Source: an uncultured Bacteroidota bacterium (GTDB lineage: Bacteria > Bacteroidota > Bacteroidia > Bacteroidales > SZUA-534). From it: a stretch of 64,000 bases of DNA. The position numbers and the translations under genes were made by a program. Position 1 is the first letter of the stretch. Each line of letters opens with the position of its first letter. Shown in pieces: positions 1-8,777 of this stretch. The stretch is taken from positions 1-64,000 of the forward strand of contig CAMKOM010000017.1 in assembly GCA_946414435.1 (NCBI GenBank), read 5' to 3'. Under the pieces are notes generated by a model. That model was not told the origin of the DNA. It was given only the letters and a program-made list of their open reading frames with translations, and searched no databases.

Positions 1-124
1 GTTTGACTTAACGAACGGCGAAAAAAAACAGTCAAAAAAGGGCTTTTCAGGGGTGTTTTCGGGGTGATTTTCAGGGCCAAAACGCGGATTTTTAATATTT
101 TGGATGTAGGAATTAGGAATTAGC

Positions 125-181
125 CCCGATAATTATCGGGATTTATCGCTTCGCGAGATTTTCGGGTATCGCTTCGCGAGA
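125..181. repeat. Palindrome plus direct repeat
   Basis: Positions 125-140 read CCCGATAATTATCGGG, a perfect palindrome. It is followed by the 15-mer TATCGCTTCGCGAGA at 144-158 and again at 167-181; each 15-mer contains the small hairpin TCGC-TTC-GCGA. The arrangement looks like a dispersed intergenic repeat rather than an operator. Confidence 0.7.
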
Positions 182-340
182 AATTTGAATAAAATTTATA
201 AAAAATTGATTAATAATACTTTGTTCGATTTTTTGAATCAATTTTCTAAAAATTTCCGCCCGTCAGGGCGCTAACTTTTTATCGCTAACCAAACGAATCA
301 GAATTAAGCCTAATGCCCACCGCTCAAAGCCTTCAAATAG

Positions 341-364
341 TCTGAAGTCTGAAGTCTGTAGTCT
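341..364. repeat. Short tandem repeat of GTCTGAA/GTCTGTA type
   Basis: The units TCTGAAG, TCTGAAG and TCTGTAG follow each other directly downstream of hemW. The 11-mer GTCTGTAGTCT at 354-364 recurs around the four-helix-bundle gene at 60.5-61.0 kb (inverted at 60525-60550, direct at 60984-60995), so this is one copy of a dispersed repeat. Confidence 0.65.
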
Positions 365-397
365 TTTTTGCTCACCGCCTTCAAAAAGTCTGTTGTC

Positions 398-1522
398 CTA
401 ATAAATCATCTCTTCCATAATCTCATCGGAAACGAAGATGCCGCTGTGGGTGAGTTTCAAGTGGTTGCCGGAATATTCAAGTTTGCCATCGGCCACAAAA
501 CTTTCGGCCTGATGTTTCAGATTTTCAACCATCTGGCGCGGTTGCTCGCGCTGCAAGTAATCCATATCAATTCCCGCCGATGTGCGCAGGGCGGTAATCA
601 CATAATCGTTGAAAATGTCGGATGGCGACAGCGTTTCCGTTTCGCTCACGCAACTGCCAGCTCCGATGCCTTTAATGTATTCGGCCGTGTTGGCGGTGTT
701 CCAGCTTCGGGTGGTGCGGTTGTAGGAATGCGCCGCAGGGCCAACACCAAGATAAATGGTTCGGTCCCAATAACTTGAGTTATGCCGCGAGCGGAATCCA
801 GGTCGGGCGAAGTTTGAAATCTCATAATGCTCAAAATCGGCCGATTTGGCCCAGGCTGTCAGAATCTCAAACTGCTCAAGGCTCTCATCTTCCGACACTT
901 CGGCCAGTTGTCCGCGCTTGAGTTTCAGGCCGAAAGCCGTACCTTCCTCATACGACAGGTGGTAAGCCGACAGGTGCTGCACGCCGAGCCCGGCAACCGT
1001 GTCGAGCTGCTGCCGCCAGTCGTCGGCCGTCATTCGGGGCAGGCCGTAAATCAAATCAACGCTGATGTTGCCGAAGCCCGCCATTTGGCAGTTGTGCACG
1101 GCATCGATGGCCTGCTGCGCGTTGTGGCGGCGGTTCATCAGCGTCAGCATCGCATCGTCGAACGACTGAATGCCGATGCTCAGGCGGTTGGCGTCAGTCT
1201 GCGCAAGTTGGCCGATGTAAGCCTGCGTCAGGTCGTCGGGGTTGGCTTCAACGGTAATTTCGGCATCGGGGGCCACGCTGTGCAGCTGCTTTATTGTGTC
1301 GATAACCGACTGAATCTCTGCAGGTTCGAGCAGCGATGGTGTGCCGCCGCCAAAGTAGATGGTCTGCACCGGCTCGTCGTTCAAATAATGCCGCCGCCCG
1401 TCCAGCTCTTTCTTCAAGGCTTGCAAATAGCTCGTTTTCAGTTCCAGCCGCGTGGTGGAATAGAAGTTGCAGTAGCCACATTTTCGCTTGCAGAACGGAA
1501 CGTGAATGTATATGCCAGCCAT
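398..1522 (-). CDS. hemW: HemW-like radical SAM heme chaperone
   Basis: The 374-residue protein starts at the ATG giving MAGIYIHVPFC, the usual HemW start; an in-frame upstream start at 1540 adds six unlikely residues. The radical SAM cluster motif is C11-x3-C15-x2-C18 followed by NF, which fits the HemW group (CxxxCxxCxF) rather than true HemN with its extra cysteine. GGGTPS and VEANPDD segments typical of the family follow. HemW proteins bind heme and are thought to pass it to respiratory enzymes; they were long annotated as oxygen-independent coproporphyrinogen III oxidases. The gene is divergent from the secreted protein at 1624 and its 3' end runs into repeat DNA. Family assignment is firm; the HemW rather than HemN role is inferred from the motif. 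Confidence 0.92.
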   Translation of the reverse strand: MAGIYIHVPFCKRKCGYCNFYSTTRLELKTSYLQALKKELDGRRHYLNDEPVQTIYFGGGTPSLLEPAEIQSVIDTIKQLHSVAPDAEITVEANPDDLTQAYIGQLAQTDANRLSIGIQSFDDAMLTLMNRRHNAQQAIDAVHNCQMAGFGNISVDLIYGLPRMTADDWRQQLDTVAGLGVQHLSAYHLSYEEGTAFGLKLKRGQLAEVSEDESLEQFEILTAWAKSADFEHYEISNFARPGFRSRHNSSYWDRTIYLGVGPAAHSYNRTTRSWNTANTAEYIKGIGAGSCVSETETLSPSDIFNDYVITALRTSAGIDMDYLQREQPRQMVENLKHQAESFVADGKLEYSGNHLKLTHSGIFVSDEIMEEMIY

Positions 1523-1600
1523 TTTCCTAACAGTTTTCAAGGCAAAAATACCAATTAAATGTTTTCACAACCTAAGTAGGGATAAGCTTGGGTTAATTGT

Positions 1601-1608
1601 TAATTTTG
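1601..1608 (+). promoter_or_regulatory. Bacteroidota -7 box TAATTTTG
   Basis: TAATTTTG matches the TAnnTTTG consensus and ends 15 bases before the start of the 1624 gene. No good -33 TTTG is seen at the expected distance. Confidence 0.45.
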
Positions 1609-1623
1609 TGAATACAAATATTA

Positions 1624-3291
1624 ATGATGCGAAAGTTCATACTTGCCATAATCACCGTTTTCAGCGCGTTATCAGCATTTTCACAATCGCCCCAGCGCAA
1701 TCTTGAGAAATACTGGCATTACCGCGACCGCTTGCGCGAAAGGTTTGTGGTTGTGAGCCAGGATGTTGAAGAAGAAGGCGTGAATATTCCGGCGGGCGAA
1801 ATCTTTAACGATACTGTTGGCTGGTCCGATGGCAACTCGATAATGAGCCACTATCTGTCGCTGCTCTCAACCGAGCTCTGGCTGCTGAAAAACAATCATC
1901 AGGACTATTCGCAAACGCTGGCCGAGCTCTACTACGCAATGCTGGCTCTCGAACGGCTCGATTTATACTCGGAATCGCACTGGCGGCGGTTCGATGGCAA
2001 GCTCAAACTGAATACCAAAGACAGCCTGACCGCCATTCACAACATCGAGATTGTAAACGATTTAGGCCGAACACCGGTTTTGTCGGAACGCACGCCCCTG
2101 CCGTCCGACATCAACGGTATGCACCTGCGCGACGATGTGACGCCTGCCTTCTGGAACGAGCACCGGCAGCATTTCGGCGTAAGCGTGTGCGAAATGAGCG
2201 GCCGCCACCCGATGGAAGAAATCAGTCAGGATGTGATTTTTCACAACATTGAAGGTCTGACACTGGTGGGCAAACTTGTAGGAACAGAAAATATTGCCAA
2301 TGTGCCTGTTACATTCAAAACCGACATTATTCCGCAGTATCTGGTAGAAAAAGGCATTTTGCGTGGCGACAGCGTCGATTTCGCTCTTTGGGCGGGCGAT
2401 ATTATCAGTCGGTATATTGCTTGTTTTCAGAGCAATAAGCCATTGCGGCTGCTTTTCAAGAAGAATCATTGGGTGCTGCGCAACACCGTAACCGGCAAAA
2501 AAGTTCAGCAGGGCTCGGGCGATGTTGGCTGGGACGCGTGGCTGTTTTACAACTACGGGCTTGTGGCCGTGGGGCGTGAGTTTACGGGCAGCGATTTGCG
2601 CCGCGTAAAAGGTTGCAAGAAAGGCTATTGGGCGTTTCAAAGCATTCTCACCGACGGATTCAACGCAACCATCGACAAAGCCGTTCTGTCAACACTGGCG
2701 CCAGGCTACAACCGTCGTGGCGTCAGAATCACCATCGACGTGCTGACAGCGGGCGTTTATGAGTTGCACATTCTGCTGATGAAAGGCGTTGCGGGAATCT
2801 GTAATCTAGCACTCGGCAACAACAACGACGACTACAAGGTACGCTCGCTGGCCAGCACCGGCAACTATCTGGGCGACAGCACTTACTCTGTACTGAAAAG
2901 CCGCCGCAGCTACGACACTTACAACTCTGGGCAGCCAACCATCTACGAGCATCTGCAACTGATAAATCTTGCGCTTTACGATTTGGACGGCCGCAACCTG
3001 CAAAGCGACAGCACTGAATATCGCTCAGAGCGAGCCATCTACGAGTCGTTGCTCAACGAAGCGCCGTTCTACGGCCCGTCAGGTGATGGCAATCCCGACC
3101 CCGACCGCTACGCCCGCAACTGGTCGGAAACATCGCGCTGCGTCTGGCCCGAAAACCTGCGGCCAAGCCGGCGCCGCCCCTGCCGCGACATTAAGTTCAA
3201 CGGCATGGATTATATGATGCTCTACAATCTCTATCGCATCGCATTCTGCCGCGACGGATATGCGCAAACACAAACAAAATTCAACTTCTAA
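1624..3291 (+). CDS. Secreted protein of unknown function
   Basis: This 555-residue protein begins with a clear signal peptide: basic start, a hydrophobic stretch at about 5-18 and a likely cleavage after SAFS-Q. I recognise no catalytic motif in the mature part. The first 150 residues look mostly helical; the rest is mixed, with several Trp/Tyr-rich segments such as GDVGWDAWLFYNYG. An Asp/Pro/Arg-rich stretch near residues 495-525 (NPDPDRYARNW) is followed by a tyrosine-rich end. The length and signal peptide suggest a periplasmic or outer-membrane-attached protein. The start could also be the second Met (1627). It stands between divergent hemW and co-directional dCMP deaminase, with a separate -7 box for each, so it is probably a single-gene unit. 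No function can be assigned. Confidence 0.8.
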   Translation: MMRKFILAIITVFSALSAFSQSPQRNLEKYWHYRDRLRERFVVVSQDVEEEGVNIPAGEIFNDTVGWSDGNSIMSHYLSLLSTELWLLKNNHQDYSQTLAELYYAMLALERLDLYSESHWRRFDGKLKLNTKDSLTAIHNIEIVNDLGRTPVLSERTPLPSDINGMHLRDDVTPAFWNEHRQHFGVSVCEMSGRHPMEEISQDVIFHNIEGLTLVGKLVGTENIANVPVTFKTDIIPQYLVEKGILRGDSVDFALWAGDIISRYIACFQSNKPLRLLFKKNHWVLRNTVTGKKVQQGSGDVGWDAWLFYNYGLVAVGREFTGSDLRRVKGCKKGYWAFQSILTDGFNATIDKAVLSTLAPGYNRRGVRITIDVLTAGVYELHILLMKGVAGICNLALGNNNDDYKVRSLASTGNYLGDSTYSVLKSRRSYDTYNSGQPTIYEHLQLINLALYDLDGRNLQSDSTEYRSERAIYESLLNEAPFYGPSGDGNPDPDRYARNWSETSRCVWPENLRPSRRRPCRDIKFNGMDYMMLYNLYRIAFCRDGYAQTQTKFNF

Positions 3292-3307
3292 CTTCCAACT
3301 TTCACTT

Positions 3308-3315
3308 TATATTTG
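3308..3315 (+). promoter_or_regulatory. Bacteroidota -7 box TATATTTG
   Basis: TATATTTG lies 21 bases before the ATG of the deaminase gene. It also argues against a TTG start at 3313, which would lie inside the promoter element. Confidence 0.5.
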
Positions 3316-3336
3316 TGTCCGCAAAAAACAAGCAAA

Positions 3337-3762
3337 ATGAATGCCGAAAAACAACACCAGTTCGACCTGCGATACTTGCAGATGGCGCGCATCTGGGCCG
3401 AGAACTCATACTGCGTGCGCCGCAAGGTGGGTGCGCTGCTGGTCAAAGACCAGATGATTATCTCAGACGGGTACAATGGCACGCCGTCGGGGTTCGAGAA
3501 CTGCTGCGAGATTGACGAGAACACCACGAAACCATACGTGCTGCACGCCGAAGCCAACGCCATCACCAAGGTAGCCAAGTCGAGCAATAGCAGCCTGGGC
3601 TCAACGCTCTACGTCACAGCGTCGCCCTGCATGGAATGCGCCAAGCTCATCATACAGTCGGGCATCAAGCGCGTGGTTTTTTCCGACAACTACCGCATTC
3701 AGGACGGCATTGAGCTGCTCAAGCGTGCCGGAATCGAGATTGTTCAAATCGAAATAGATTAA
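3337..3762 (+). CDS. dCMP/cytidine deaminase family protein
   Basis: The 141-residue protein carries the zinc-deaminase signature: H70-A-E72 and P97-C98-M-E-C101, so the metal ligands (His, two Cys) and the proton-shuttling Glu are all present. Residues 25-47 (VGALLVKDQMIISDGYNG) match deoxycytidylate deaminases of the ComEB type, which make dUMP for thymidylate synthesis. The ATG at 3337 is preferred over an in-frame TTG at 3313. Ten bases separate it from the protease gene downstream, so the two are probably cotranscribed. Substrate is inferred from family resemblance; a related riboflavin or tRNA deaminase is less likely given the length. Confidence 0.88.
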   Translation: MNAEKQHQFDLRYLQMARIWAENSYCVRRKVGALLVKDQMIISDGYNGTPSGFENCCEIDENTTKPYVLHAEANAITKVAKSSNSSLGSTLYVTASPCMECAKLIIQSGIKRVVFSDNYRIQDGIELLKRAGIEIVQIEID

Positions 3763-3772
3763 AATACAGATA

Positions 3773-5383
3773 ATGAAGAAATTAGTAAGGATATGGCTGC
3801 CGCTTCTGCTTGCCGTGGCATTTGTTTTCGGAATGTTTGTCGAAAGCAACATCCTTCAGCGCAACACTATCCAGCCTATTGTCAAACAGCGCCACAGCGG
3901 TAAACTCGATTATCTGATTGGCAACATCCGTCAAAACTATGTTGATACTGTCGATGTGGCCGATCTTGAAGAAAAAGCCGCAATCAGTCTGCTCAAAGAC
4001 CTTGACCCGCACTCGACCTACATCTCGGCCGAGGAGTTTGCCGAAATGAATGAGCCGCTAGAAGGCAATTTTGACGGCATCGGTGTGCAGTTCAACATTC
4101 AGAAAGATACTGTTTACGTGGTGGCGGTGATTGCCGGTGGCCCGTCGGAAAAGGTGGGCATCCGCGCAGGCGACCGCATCGTAACGGTCGATGACTCGCT
4201 CATTGCCGGCATCAACATAACAAACAACGATGTGATGAAGAAACTGCGCGGCCCGCGTGGCACCAAGGTGCGTGTGGGCATTGCCCGGCGCGGCGAACGC
4301 GACCTTGTACCGTTCGAGATTACACGTGGTCAGATTCCACTCTACAGCATCGACGCGGCCTATATGATGAATGCCGAGACAGGCTACATCAAACTCTCGA
4401 AATTCGCCCGCACAACCTATAAAGAGTTCCAGGACGCCGTGGCCAAACTGAAAGCTCAAGGCATGCGGAACCTAATTTTCGACCTTCGCGGCAACGGCGG
4501 CGGCTATATGGACGCGGCCATCAACGTGGTTGACGAGTTCCTGCCCAACGGCAGCCTGATTGTCTACACCGAAGGTGCTCACCGCGAGCGCAGCGAGTTC
4601 CACGCTTCGTTCCGGCAGTCGTGCAAAGACTTGAAGCTGGTCGTTTTGATTGACGAATTCTCAGCATCGGCAAGCGAGATTACCGCCGGTGCCATTCAAG
4701 ATAATGACCGCGGCATCATTGTAGGACGCCGCTCGTTCGGCAAAGGCCTTGTGCAAGAGCCGATTATGTTCCCCGACAACTCGTCGGTGCGGCTCACCAT
4801 CGCACGATACTACACACCATCGGGACGCTGCATCCAGAAACCCTACAAGCAAAGCGACGAAGACTATTTCCTCGACCTTGAAAACCGTTACGAACACGGT
4901 GAGTTTATGGAGCGCGACAGCATAAAAATTGCCGACTCGACTGAATACTTCACAACCGGCGGCCGCGTGGTTTATGGCGGCGGCGGTATCATGCCCGATG
5001 TCTTCATCCCGGCCGACACATCGGGAACATCGGAGTACTACAGCAAAATAACGCGAAAGGGCTGCGAGTACCAGTTCTGCCTTGAGTACACCGACCGCAA
5101 CCGCGCCCAACTCTCGAAGTTGAAAAAAGCCGGCGAGTTTGTGAAATATCTGAAAGGCCAGAACATCTTCGACCAGTTTGTTGATTACGCCGAAAAGCAG
5201 GGAATCAAACGCGACACAAAAGGCATCCGCCAATCACGCAAGCTGATAGAAACTCAGCTGATGGCTCTCATTGCCCGCAATGTCATCGACAACGACGGCT
5301 TCTACCCCATTATTCAAGACATCGACAAAACACTGATGGAAAGTGTTGAAATTGTCGAGAAGAAATCACTCAAATCGCTATAA
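3773..5383 (+). CDS. S41 C-terminal processing peptidase
   Basis: A 536-residue serine protease of the Prc/CtpA type. An N-terminal hydrophobic segment (about residues 7-24) should act as signal or membrane anchor, placing the enzyme in the periplasm. A PDZ domain spans about 95-180 (FDGIGVQFNIQ, then GGPSEKVGIRAGDRI). The peptidase core follows with FDLRGNGGG at 236-244, the nucleophile motif SASASE at 297-302 and the general-base Lys324 in SFGKG. These proteases cut the C-termini of periplasmic proteins. The gene follows the deaminase by 10 bases and precedes ahcY by 23 bases, so the three may form one transcript ending at the hairpin at 6851. The C-terminal ~150 residues are helical and not part of the catalytic core. 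Confidence 0.93.
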   Translation: MKKLVRIWLPLLLAVAFVFGMFVESNILQRNTIQPIVKQRHSGKLDYLIGNIRQNYVDTVDVADLEEKAAISLLKDLDPHSTYISAEEFAEMNEPLEGNFDGIGVQFNIQKDTVYVVAVIAGGPSEKVGIRAGDRIVTVDDSLIAGINITNNDVMKKLRGPRGTKVRVGIARRGERDLVPFEITRGQIPLYSIDAAYMMNAETGYIKLSKFARTTYKEFQDAVAKLKAQGMRNLIFDLRGNGGGYMDAAINVVDEFLPNGSLIVYTEGAHRERSEFHASFRQSCKDLKLVVLIDEFSASASEITAGAIQDNDRGIIVGRRSFGKGLVQEPIMFPDNSSVRLTIARYYTPSGRCIQKPYKQSDEDYFLDLENRYEHGEFMERDSIKIADSTEYFTTGGRVVYGGGGIMPDVFIPADTSGTSEYYSKITRKGCEYQFCLEYTDRNRAQLSKLKKAGEFVKYLKGQNIFDQFVDYAEKQGIKRDTKGIRQSRKLIETQLMALIARNVIDNDGFYPIIQDIDKTLMESVEIVEKKSLKSL

Positions 5384-5406
5384 ATCACTTTTAAACAATA
5401 TTATAA

Positions 5407-6822
5407 ATGGAAAAGTATAATCAGAATCTACCTTACAAGGTTAAAGACATGGCGCTGGCCGACTGGGGGCGCAAAGAGATTGAGCTGGCTGAGGCCGAAA
5501 TGCCCGGACTGATGGCTCTGCGCAAGAAATACGCTGCAAGTCAGCCGCTTAAGGGTGCCAAAATTTCGGGCAGCCTGCACATGACCATCCAAACGGCCGT
5601 GCTAATTGAGACACTGACTGCCCTTGGCGCAAAGGTGCGCTGGGCAAGCTGCAATATCTTCTCAACACAAGACCACGCCGCTGCAGCTGTGGCTGAGCGC
5701 GGTGTGCCGGTTTTCGCCTGGAAGGGCGAGTCGCTCGAGGAATATTGGTGGTGCACCGAGCAGGCGCTGAACTTTGGCAACGGCGAAGGCCCCGACTTGA
5801 TTGTTGACGATGGCGGCGACGCCACTCTGATGCTGCATAAGGGAATTGAGATTGAAGATAATCCGGCCATTCTGAACAATATGCCGAAAGGCGAAGATGC
5901 CATCCGCCTTTTTGAAAGAATCAAAGATGGCCTTAAAGACGACAACCAAAAATGGCACAAGCTGGCCGCCAAGGTGCGCGGCGTGTCGGAGGAGACAACC
6001 ACCGGTGTTCACCGTCTGTATCAGATGGCCGAGGCCAAAACGCTGCGTTTCCCTGCCATCAACGTCAACGACTCGGTAACAAAATCGAAATTCGACAACC
6101 TCTACGGCTGCCGCGAGAGTCTGGCCGACGGCATCAAGCGTGCCACCGACATTATGATTGCCGGCAAAGTGGCTGTGGTTTGCGGCTACGGCGATGTGGG
6201 CAAAGGCTGCGCCGAGAGTATGCGCGGATTCGGCGCCCGCGTTCTGGTTACCGAGATTGACCCGATTTGCGCCCTGCAAGCCGCAATGGGTGGATTTGAG
6301 GTTACAACCGTTGAGGACGCTCTGCCGCAGGGCGACATCTACGTCACCTGCACTGGCAACCGCGACATCATCACCGCCGACCATATGAAGAAGATGAAGG
6401 ACAAAGCCATTGTCTGCAACATCGGCCACTTCGACAACGAGATTATGATGGCTGACCTTGAGGCCGTTCCTGGAATCAAAAAAGTGAACATCAAGCCGCA
6501 GGTTGACCAATACTATTTCCCTGACGGACACAGCATTATAGTGCTTGCCGAAGGCCGCCTTGTGAACCTCGGCTGCGCCACTGGCCACCCATCGTTTGTG
6601 ATGAGTAACTCTTTCACCAACCAGACTCTTGCCCAACTCGACTTGTGGCAGAAGAAATATGAGGTTGGCGTCTATCGCTTGCCGAAATATTTGGACGAGG
6701 AAGTTGCCCGTCTGCACCTTGAGCACGTAGGCGCAAAACTCACCACGCTCACCAAGGCACAAGCCGACTATATCGGCGTGAAGGTGGAAGGCCCGTACAA
6801 ACCGGAGCACTATCGCTATTGA
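5407..6822 (+). CDS. ahcY: Adenosylhomocysteinase
   Basis: A 471-residue S-adenosylhomocysteine hydrolase, the usual length for the long bacterial form. It splits SAH into adenosine and homocysteine and so keeps methyltransferases from product inhibition. The substrate domain begins with [15 protein letters not shown] and the NAD site is the glycine-rich CGYGDVGKG; the end PYKPEHYRY is the typical C-terminus that completes the neighbouring subunit's cofactor site. It lies 23 bases behind the protease gene and is followed by a strong intrinsic terminator. Long reverse-strand open frames over this gene are shadows caused by its codon bias. Confidence 0.97.
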   Translation: MEKYNQNLPYKVKDMALADWGRKEIELAEAEMPGLMALRKKYAASQPLKGAKISGSLHMTIQTAVLIETLTALGAKVRWASCNIFSTQDHAAAAVAERGVPVFAWKGESLEEYWWCTEQALNFGNGEGPDLIVDDGGDATLMLHKGIEIEDNPAILNNMPKGEDAIRLFERIKDGLKDDNQKWHKLAAKVRGVSEETTTGVHRLYQMAEAKTLRFPAINVNDSVTKSKFDNLYGCRESLADGIKRATDIMIAGKVAVVCGYGDVGKGCAESMRGFGARVLVTEIDPICALQAAMGGFEVTTVEDALPQGDIYVTCTGNRDIITADHMKKMKDKAIVCNIGHFDNEIMMADLEAVPGIKKVNIKPQVDQYYFPDGHSIIVLAEGRLVNLGCATGHPSFVMSNSFTNQTLAQLDLWQKKYEVGVYRLPKYLDEEVARLHLEHVGAKLTTLTKAQADYIGVKVEGPYKPEHYRY

Positions 6823-6850
6823 TTGAAAGATTGAATATGTGAATAAAGAG

Positions 6851-6877
6851 AATCCCGCTGTACGCGGGATTTTTTTA
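6851..6877 (+). terminator. Intrinsic terminator after ahcY
   Basis: A perfect 7-bp stem (ATCCCGC / GCGGGAT) with a five-base loop is followed directly by seven T residues. Confidence 0.92.
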
Positions 6878-6909
6878 TCATCTTTTGCAGAGTTATGCAG
6901 ACGGGCACT

Positions 6910-6935
6910 AAAAAAGCGGACTTTCGTCCGCTTTT
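6910..6935 (-). terminator. Intrinsic terminator of the DUF2807 gene
   Basis: The stem GCGGAC / GTCCGC with a four-base loop reads into a T-run on the minus strand (A6910-A6915 on the plus strand). It sits 39 bases beyond the stop of the minus-strand DUF2807 gene. It may also serve as a weak second terminator for ahcY. Confidence 0.85.
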
Positions 6936-6973
6936 CCATTTTTTGCAAGCAACTATTAATAATGAAAAAACAT

Positions 6974-7672
6974 CTATTGTTTCGATATTGAACCGCCTGA
7001 ACTTGAGGCGATGTTCACCATTGTGGGTGAACCTGAATATTTGATATGACCGCCGCTTGATGCCTTGGCTTTAAGTCCCGTAGCGGCATTGAGCTTTATC
7101 CCTGACCCACTCGAAGCTTCTGCAACAACATCGGCCGCCAGCAAGTTATCGGCTGCAATATGAGCACCACTCGAAGCCTCATATTCGGCATTTCCGGTTT
7201 TACCTATGATTCTTAAACTGGCACCACTGCTCGATTTTGCGTCTACCGATAACGCTTCAACCATTGTGTTTATCTGCGCTCCCGACGATGACCTGAATGT
7301 AAGGCTATTGCCCCGGATGGTGTCAGTAATGACCGTAGCTCCCGACGAAGCCCTTATCTGGTTCACATTACGCATGGGCACGGTTACTTCAACGCGGCGC
7401 GTCGATTTAATGTTAGCTTTCTTATCCCAGTGAATCATCAACATATCGTCTTTCACCTCGGTAATGATTTTGTCGATGATGTCTTCAGGAGCTGTCACTA
7501 TAAGGCTGTCGGCATTGTCTGCCACGACGTTCACATTAATTCCCTGACCTGCGTCGATACCGGTATATTCACCCGCAAAGCGCTTGGTGGTTACCTCCTC
7601 GGCATTTGAGTCGAAAGAGTAGGTGCAAGCCGTCATAGTAACACCTACTGCAACAATTAAAATTTTTTTCAT
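6974..7672 (-). CDS. DUF2807 (head-GIN type) lipoprotein
   Basis: A 232-residue lipoprotein when started at MKKILIVAVG (an ATG two codons upstream is also possible). The signal sequence ends in a lipobox TMTAC with Cys16. The body consists of repeated SSSGA/ASSGA motifs spaced about 20 residues apart, the mark of the right-handed beta-helix DUF2807 fold, also called the putative auto-transporter adhesin head GIN domain. These are surface or periplasmic lipoproteins of unknown role that are common in Bacteroidota, often near stress or cell-envelope genes. The gene is divergent from the GSCFA gene and has its own terminator. Confidence 0.85.
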   Translation of the reverse strand: MKKILIVAVGVTMTACTYSFDSNAEEVTTKRFAGEYTGIDAGQGINVNVVADNADSLIVTAPEDIIDKIITEVKDDMLMIHWDKKANIKSTRRVEVTVPMRNVNQIRASSGATVITDTIRGNSLTFRSSSGAQINTMVEALSVDAKSSSGASLRIIGKTGNAEYEASSGAHIAADNLLAADVVAEASSGSGIKLNAATGLKAKASSGGHIKYSGSPTMVNIASSSGGSISKQ

Positions 7673-7776
7673 ATCCATTTGTTTTAAGTTTCACCCTAAT
7701 GACGCGGGAAACGCCAAAACGTTGCACCTCGACAAAAGATTTTTTTCATTCCGCTTCACACGATGCTTTGGCATGA

Positions 7777-7784
7777 TATATTTG
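7777..7784 (+). promoter_or_regulatory. Bacteroidota -7 box TATATTTG
   Basis: TATATTTG lies 15 bases before the ATG at 7799 and supports that start over the in-frame ATG at 7763, which lies upstream of the box. Confidence 0.5.
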
Positions 7785-7798
7785 TAAAAAAAACAGCG

Positions 7799-8776
7799 AT
7801 GGATTTTAGAACGCAAGTCAATGCAAAGACCGATTTCACAATTGGTTACTCCGACAAGATATTGATGCTGGGCTCATGCTTTGCCGAGAATATCGGATTG
7901 AAAATCAAGCAGGCGAAAATGGATGCGGTTGTCAATCCGTTCGGCATTCTGTTCAATCCCGAGTCGATAGCCATAGCTTTGGAACAAGCGCTGGCTGGCA
8001 TAGCGGTTGGCGATGCCGATGTGTTTCAGTACAACGGTCTATGGTCGGGATTTGGGTTTCACGGCAGCTTCTCATCGCCCGACAAGGCTGAAGCTCTACA
8101 CCGAATGAACATCGGGATCAGCCTTGCCCACCAACAAACCATCGGCTTGACGCGACTTATCCTGACTTTCGGTACGGCGTATGTCTATCGCAATATTACC
8201 GATGGCCGAGTGGTGGCCAACTGCCACAAACTGCCCACCACCAATTTTGTGCGCGAAATGTTGACCATTGAGCAGATTGTCAGTCGCTATTCAACTTTGA
8301 TTGAACAACTTACGGAGGCCAACCCAAACTTGCACATTGTGTTGACAATCAGCCCGGTGCGTCACCTTCGCGATGGCGCCCACCAAAACCAACTGAGCAA
8401 GGCAACATTGCTATTAGCTGCAAATCAACTTGTTGAGCAATTTGGCAATGTGCATTACTTTCCATCCTACGAGTTGCTGATGGACGACCTCCGCGACTAC
8501 CGTTTCTACGATGCTGATATGTGCCATCCGTCGGCTATGGCTATCGACTACATCTGGCAAGCGATGCGAGACAACTGCATCAGCCCGGCCGACAACGCCC
8601 TAATTGACGATGTGGCAAAAATTATGGCCGCCGCCAATCACCGTCCTCTGAACCCCGGAACTGCCGAACACAAACAATTTGTGAAACAGCAGCTTAACAT
8701 TGCAGCTCAACTCACAAATCTCCATCCACAGATTGACTTAAGTGAGGAAATTGAAAAATTGAAAGGTGGATTATAA
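7799..8776 (+). CDS. GSCFA domain protein
   Basis: A 325-residue protein named for its motif LMLGSCFAENIG near residue 20, with the matching late block CHPSAMAIDYIW around residue 240. GSCFA proteins are SGNH-hydrolase-like: Ser in GSCFA and the Asp/His of DMCHPS would form the catalytic set. They are widespread in Bacteroidota but their substrate is unknown; polysaccharide acyl transfer or esterase activity is a guess. The ATG at 7799 is chosen because the longer frame would begin before the -7 box. The gene converges with the FecR gene with one base between the two stops. Confidence 0.87.
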   Translation: MDFRTQVNAKTDFTIGYSDKILMLGSCFAENIGLKIKQAKMDAVVNPFGILFNPESIAIALEQALAGIAVGDADVFQYNGLWSGFGFHGSFSSPDKAEALHRMNIGISLAHQQTIGLTRLILTFGTAYVYRNITDGRVVANCHKLPTTNFVREMLTIEQIVSRYSTLIEQLTEANPNLHIVLTISPVRHLRDGAHQNQLSKATLLLAANQLVEQFGNVHYFPSYELLMDDLRDYRFYDADMCHPSAMAIDYIWQAMRDNCISPADNALIDDVAKIMAAANHRPLNPGTAEHKQFVKQQLNIAAQLTNLHPQIDLSEEIEKLKGGL

Positions 8777-8777
8777 A

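Larger units (their letters stand above)
1..397. other. Intergenic region rich in short repeats
   Basis: No credible gene is visible in the first 397 bases. The stretch is AT-rich and holds a perfect 16-bp palindrome, a repeated 15-mer and a tandem GTCTGAA-type repeat (listed separately). It lies downstream of the minus-strand hemW gene, so it may contain that gene's transcript end, but I see no clean hairpin plus T-run for it. Confidence 0.6.

Noticed and set aside
827..1558. Plus-strand open frame of 243 codons across hemW
   Set aside because: Antisense shadow of hemW; composition is not protein-like.
5662..6948. Long minus-strand open frame of 428 codons across ahcY
   Set aside because: It lies opposite a clear adenosylhomocysteinase gene; its His/Val-rich product is the typical shadow of GC-biased codons.
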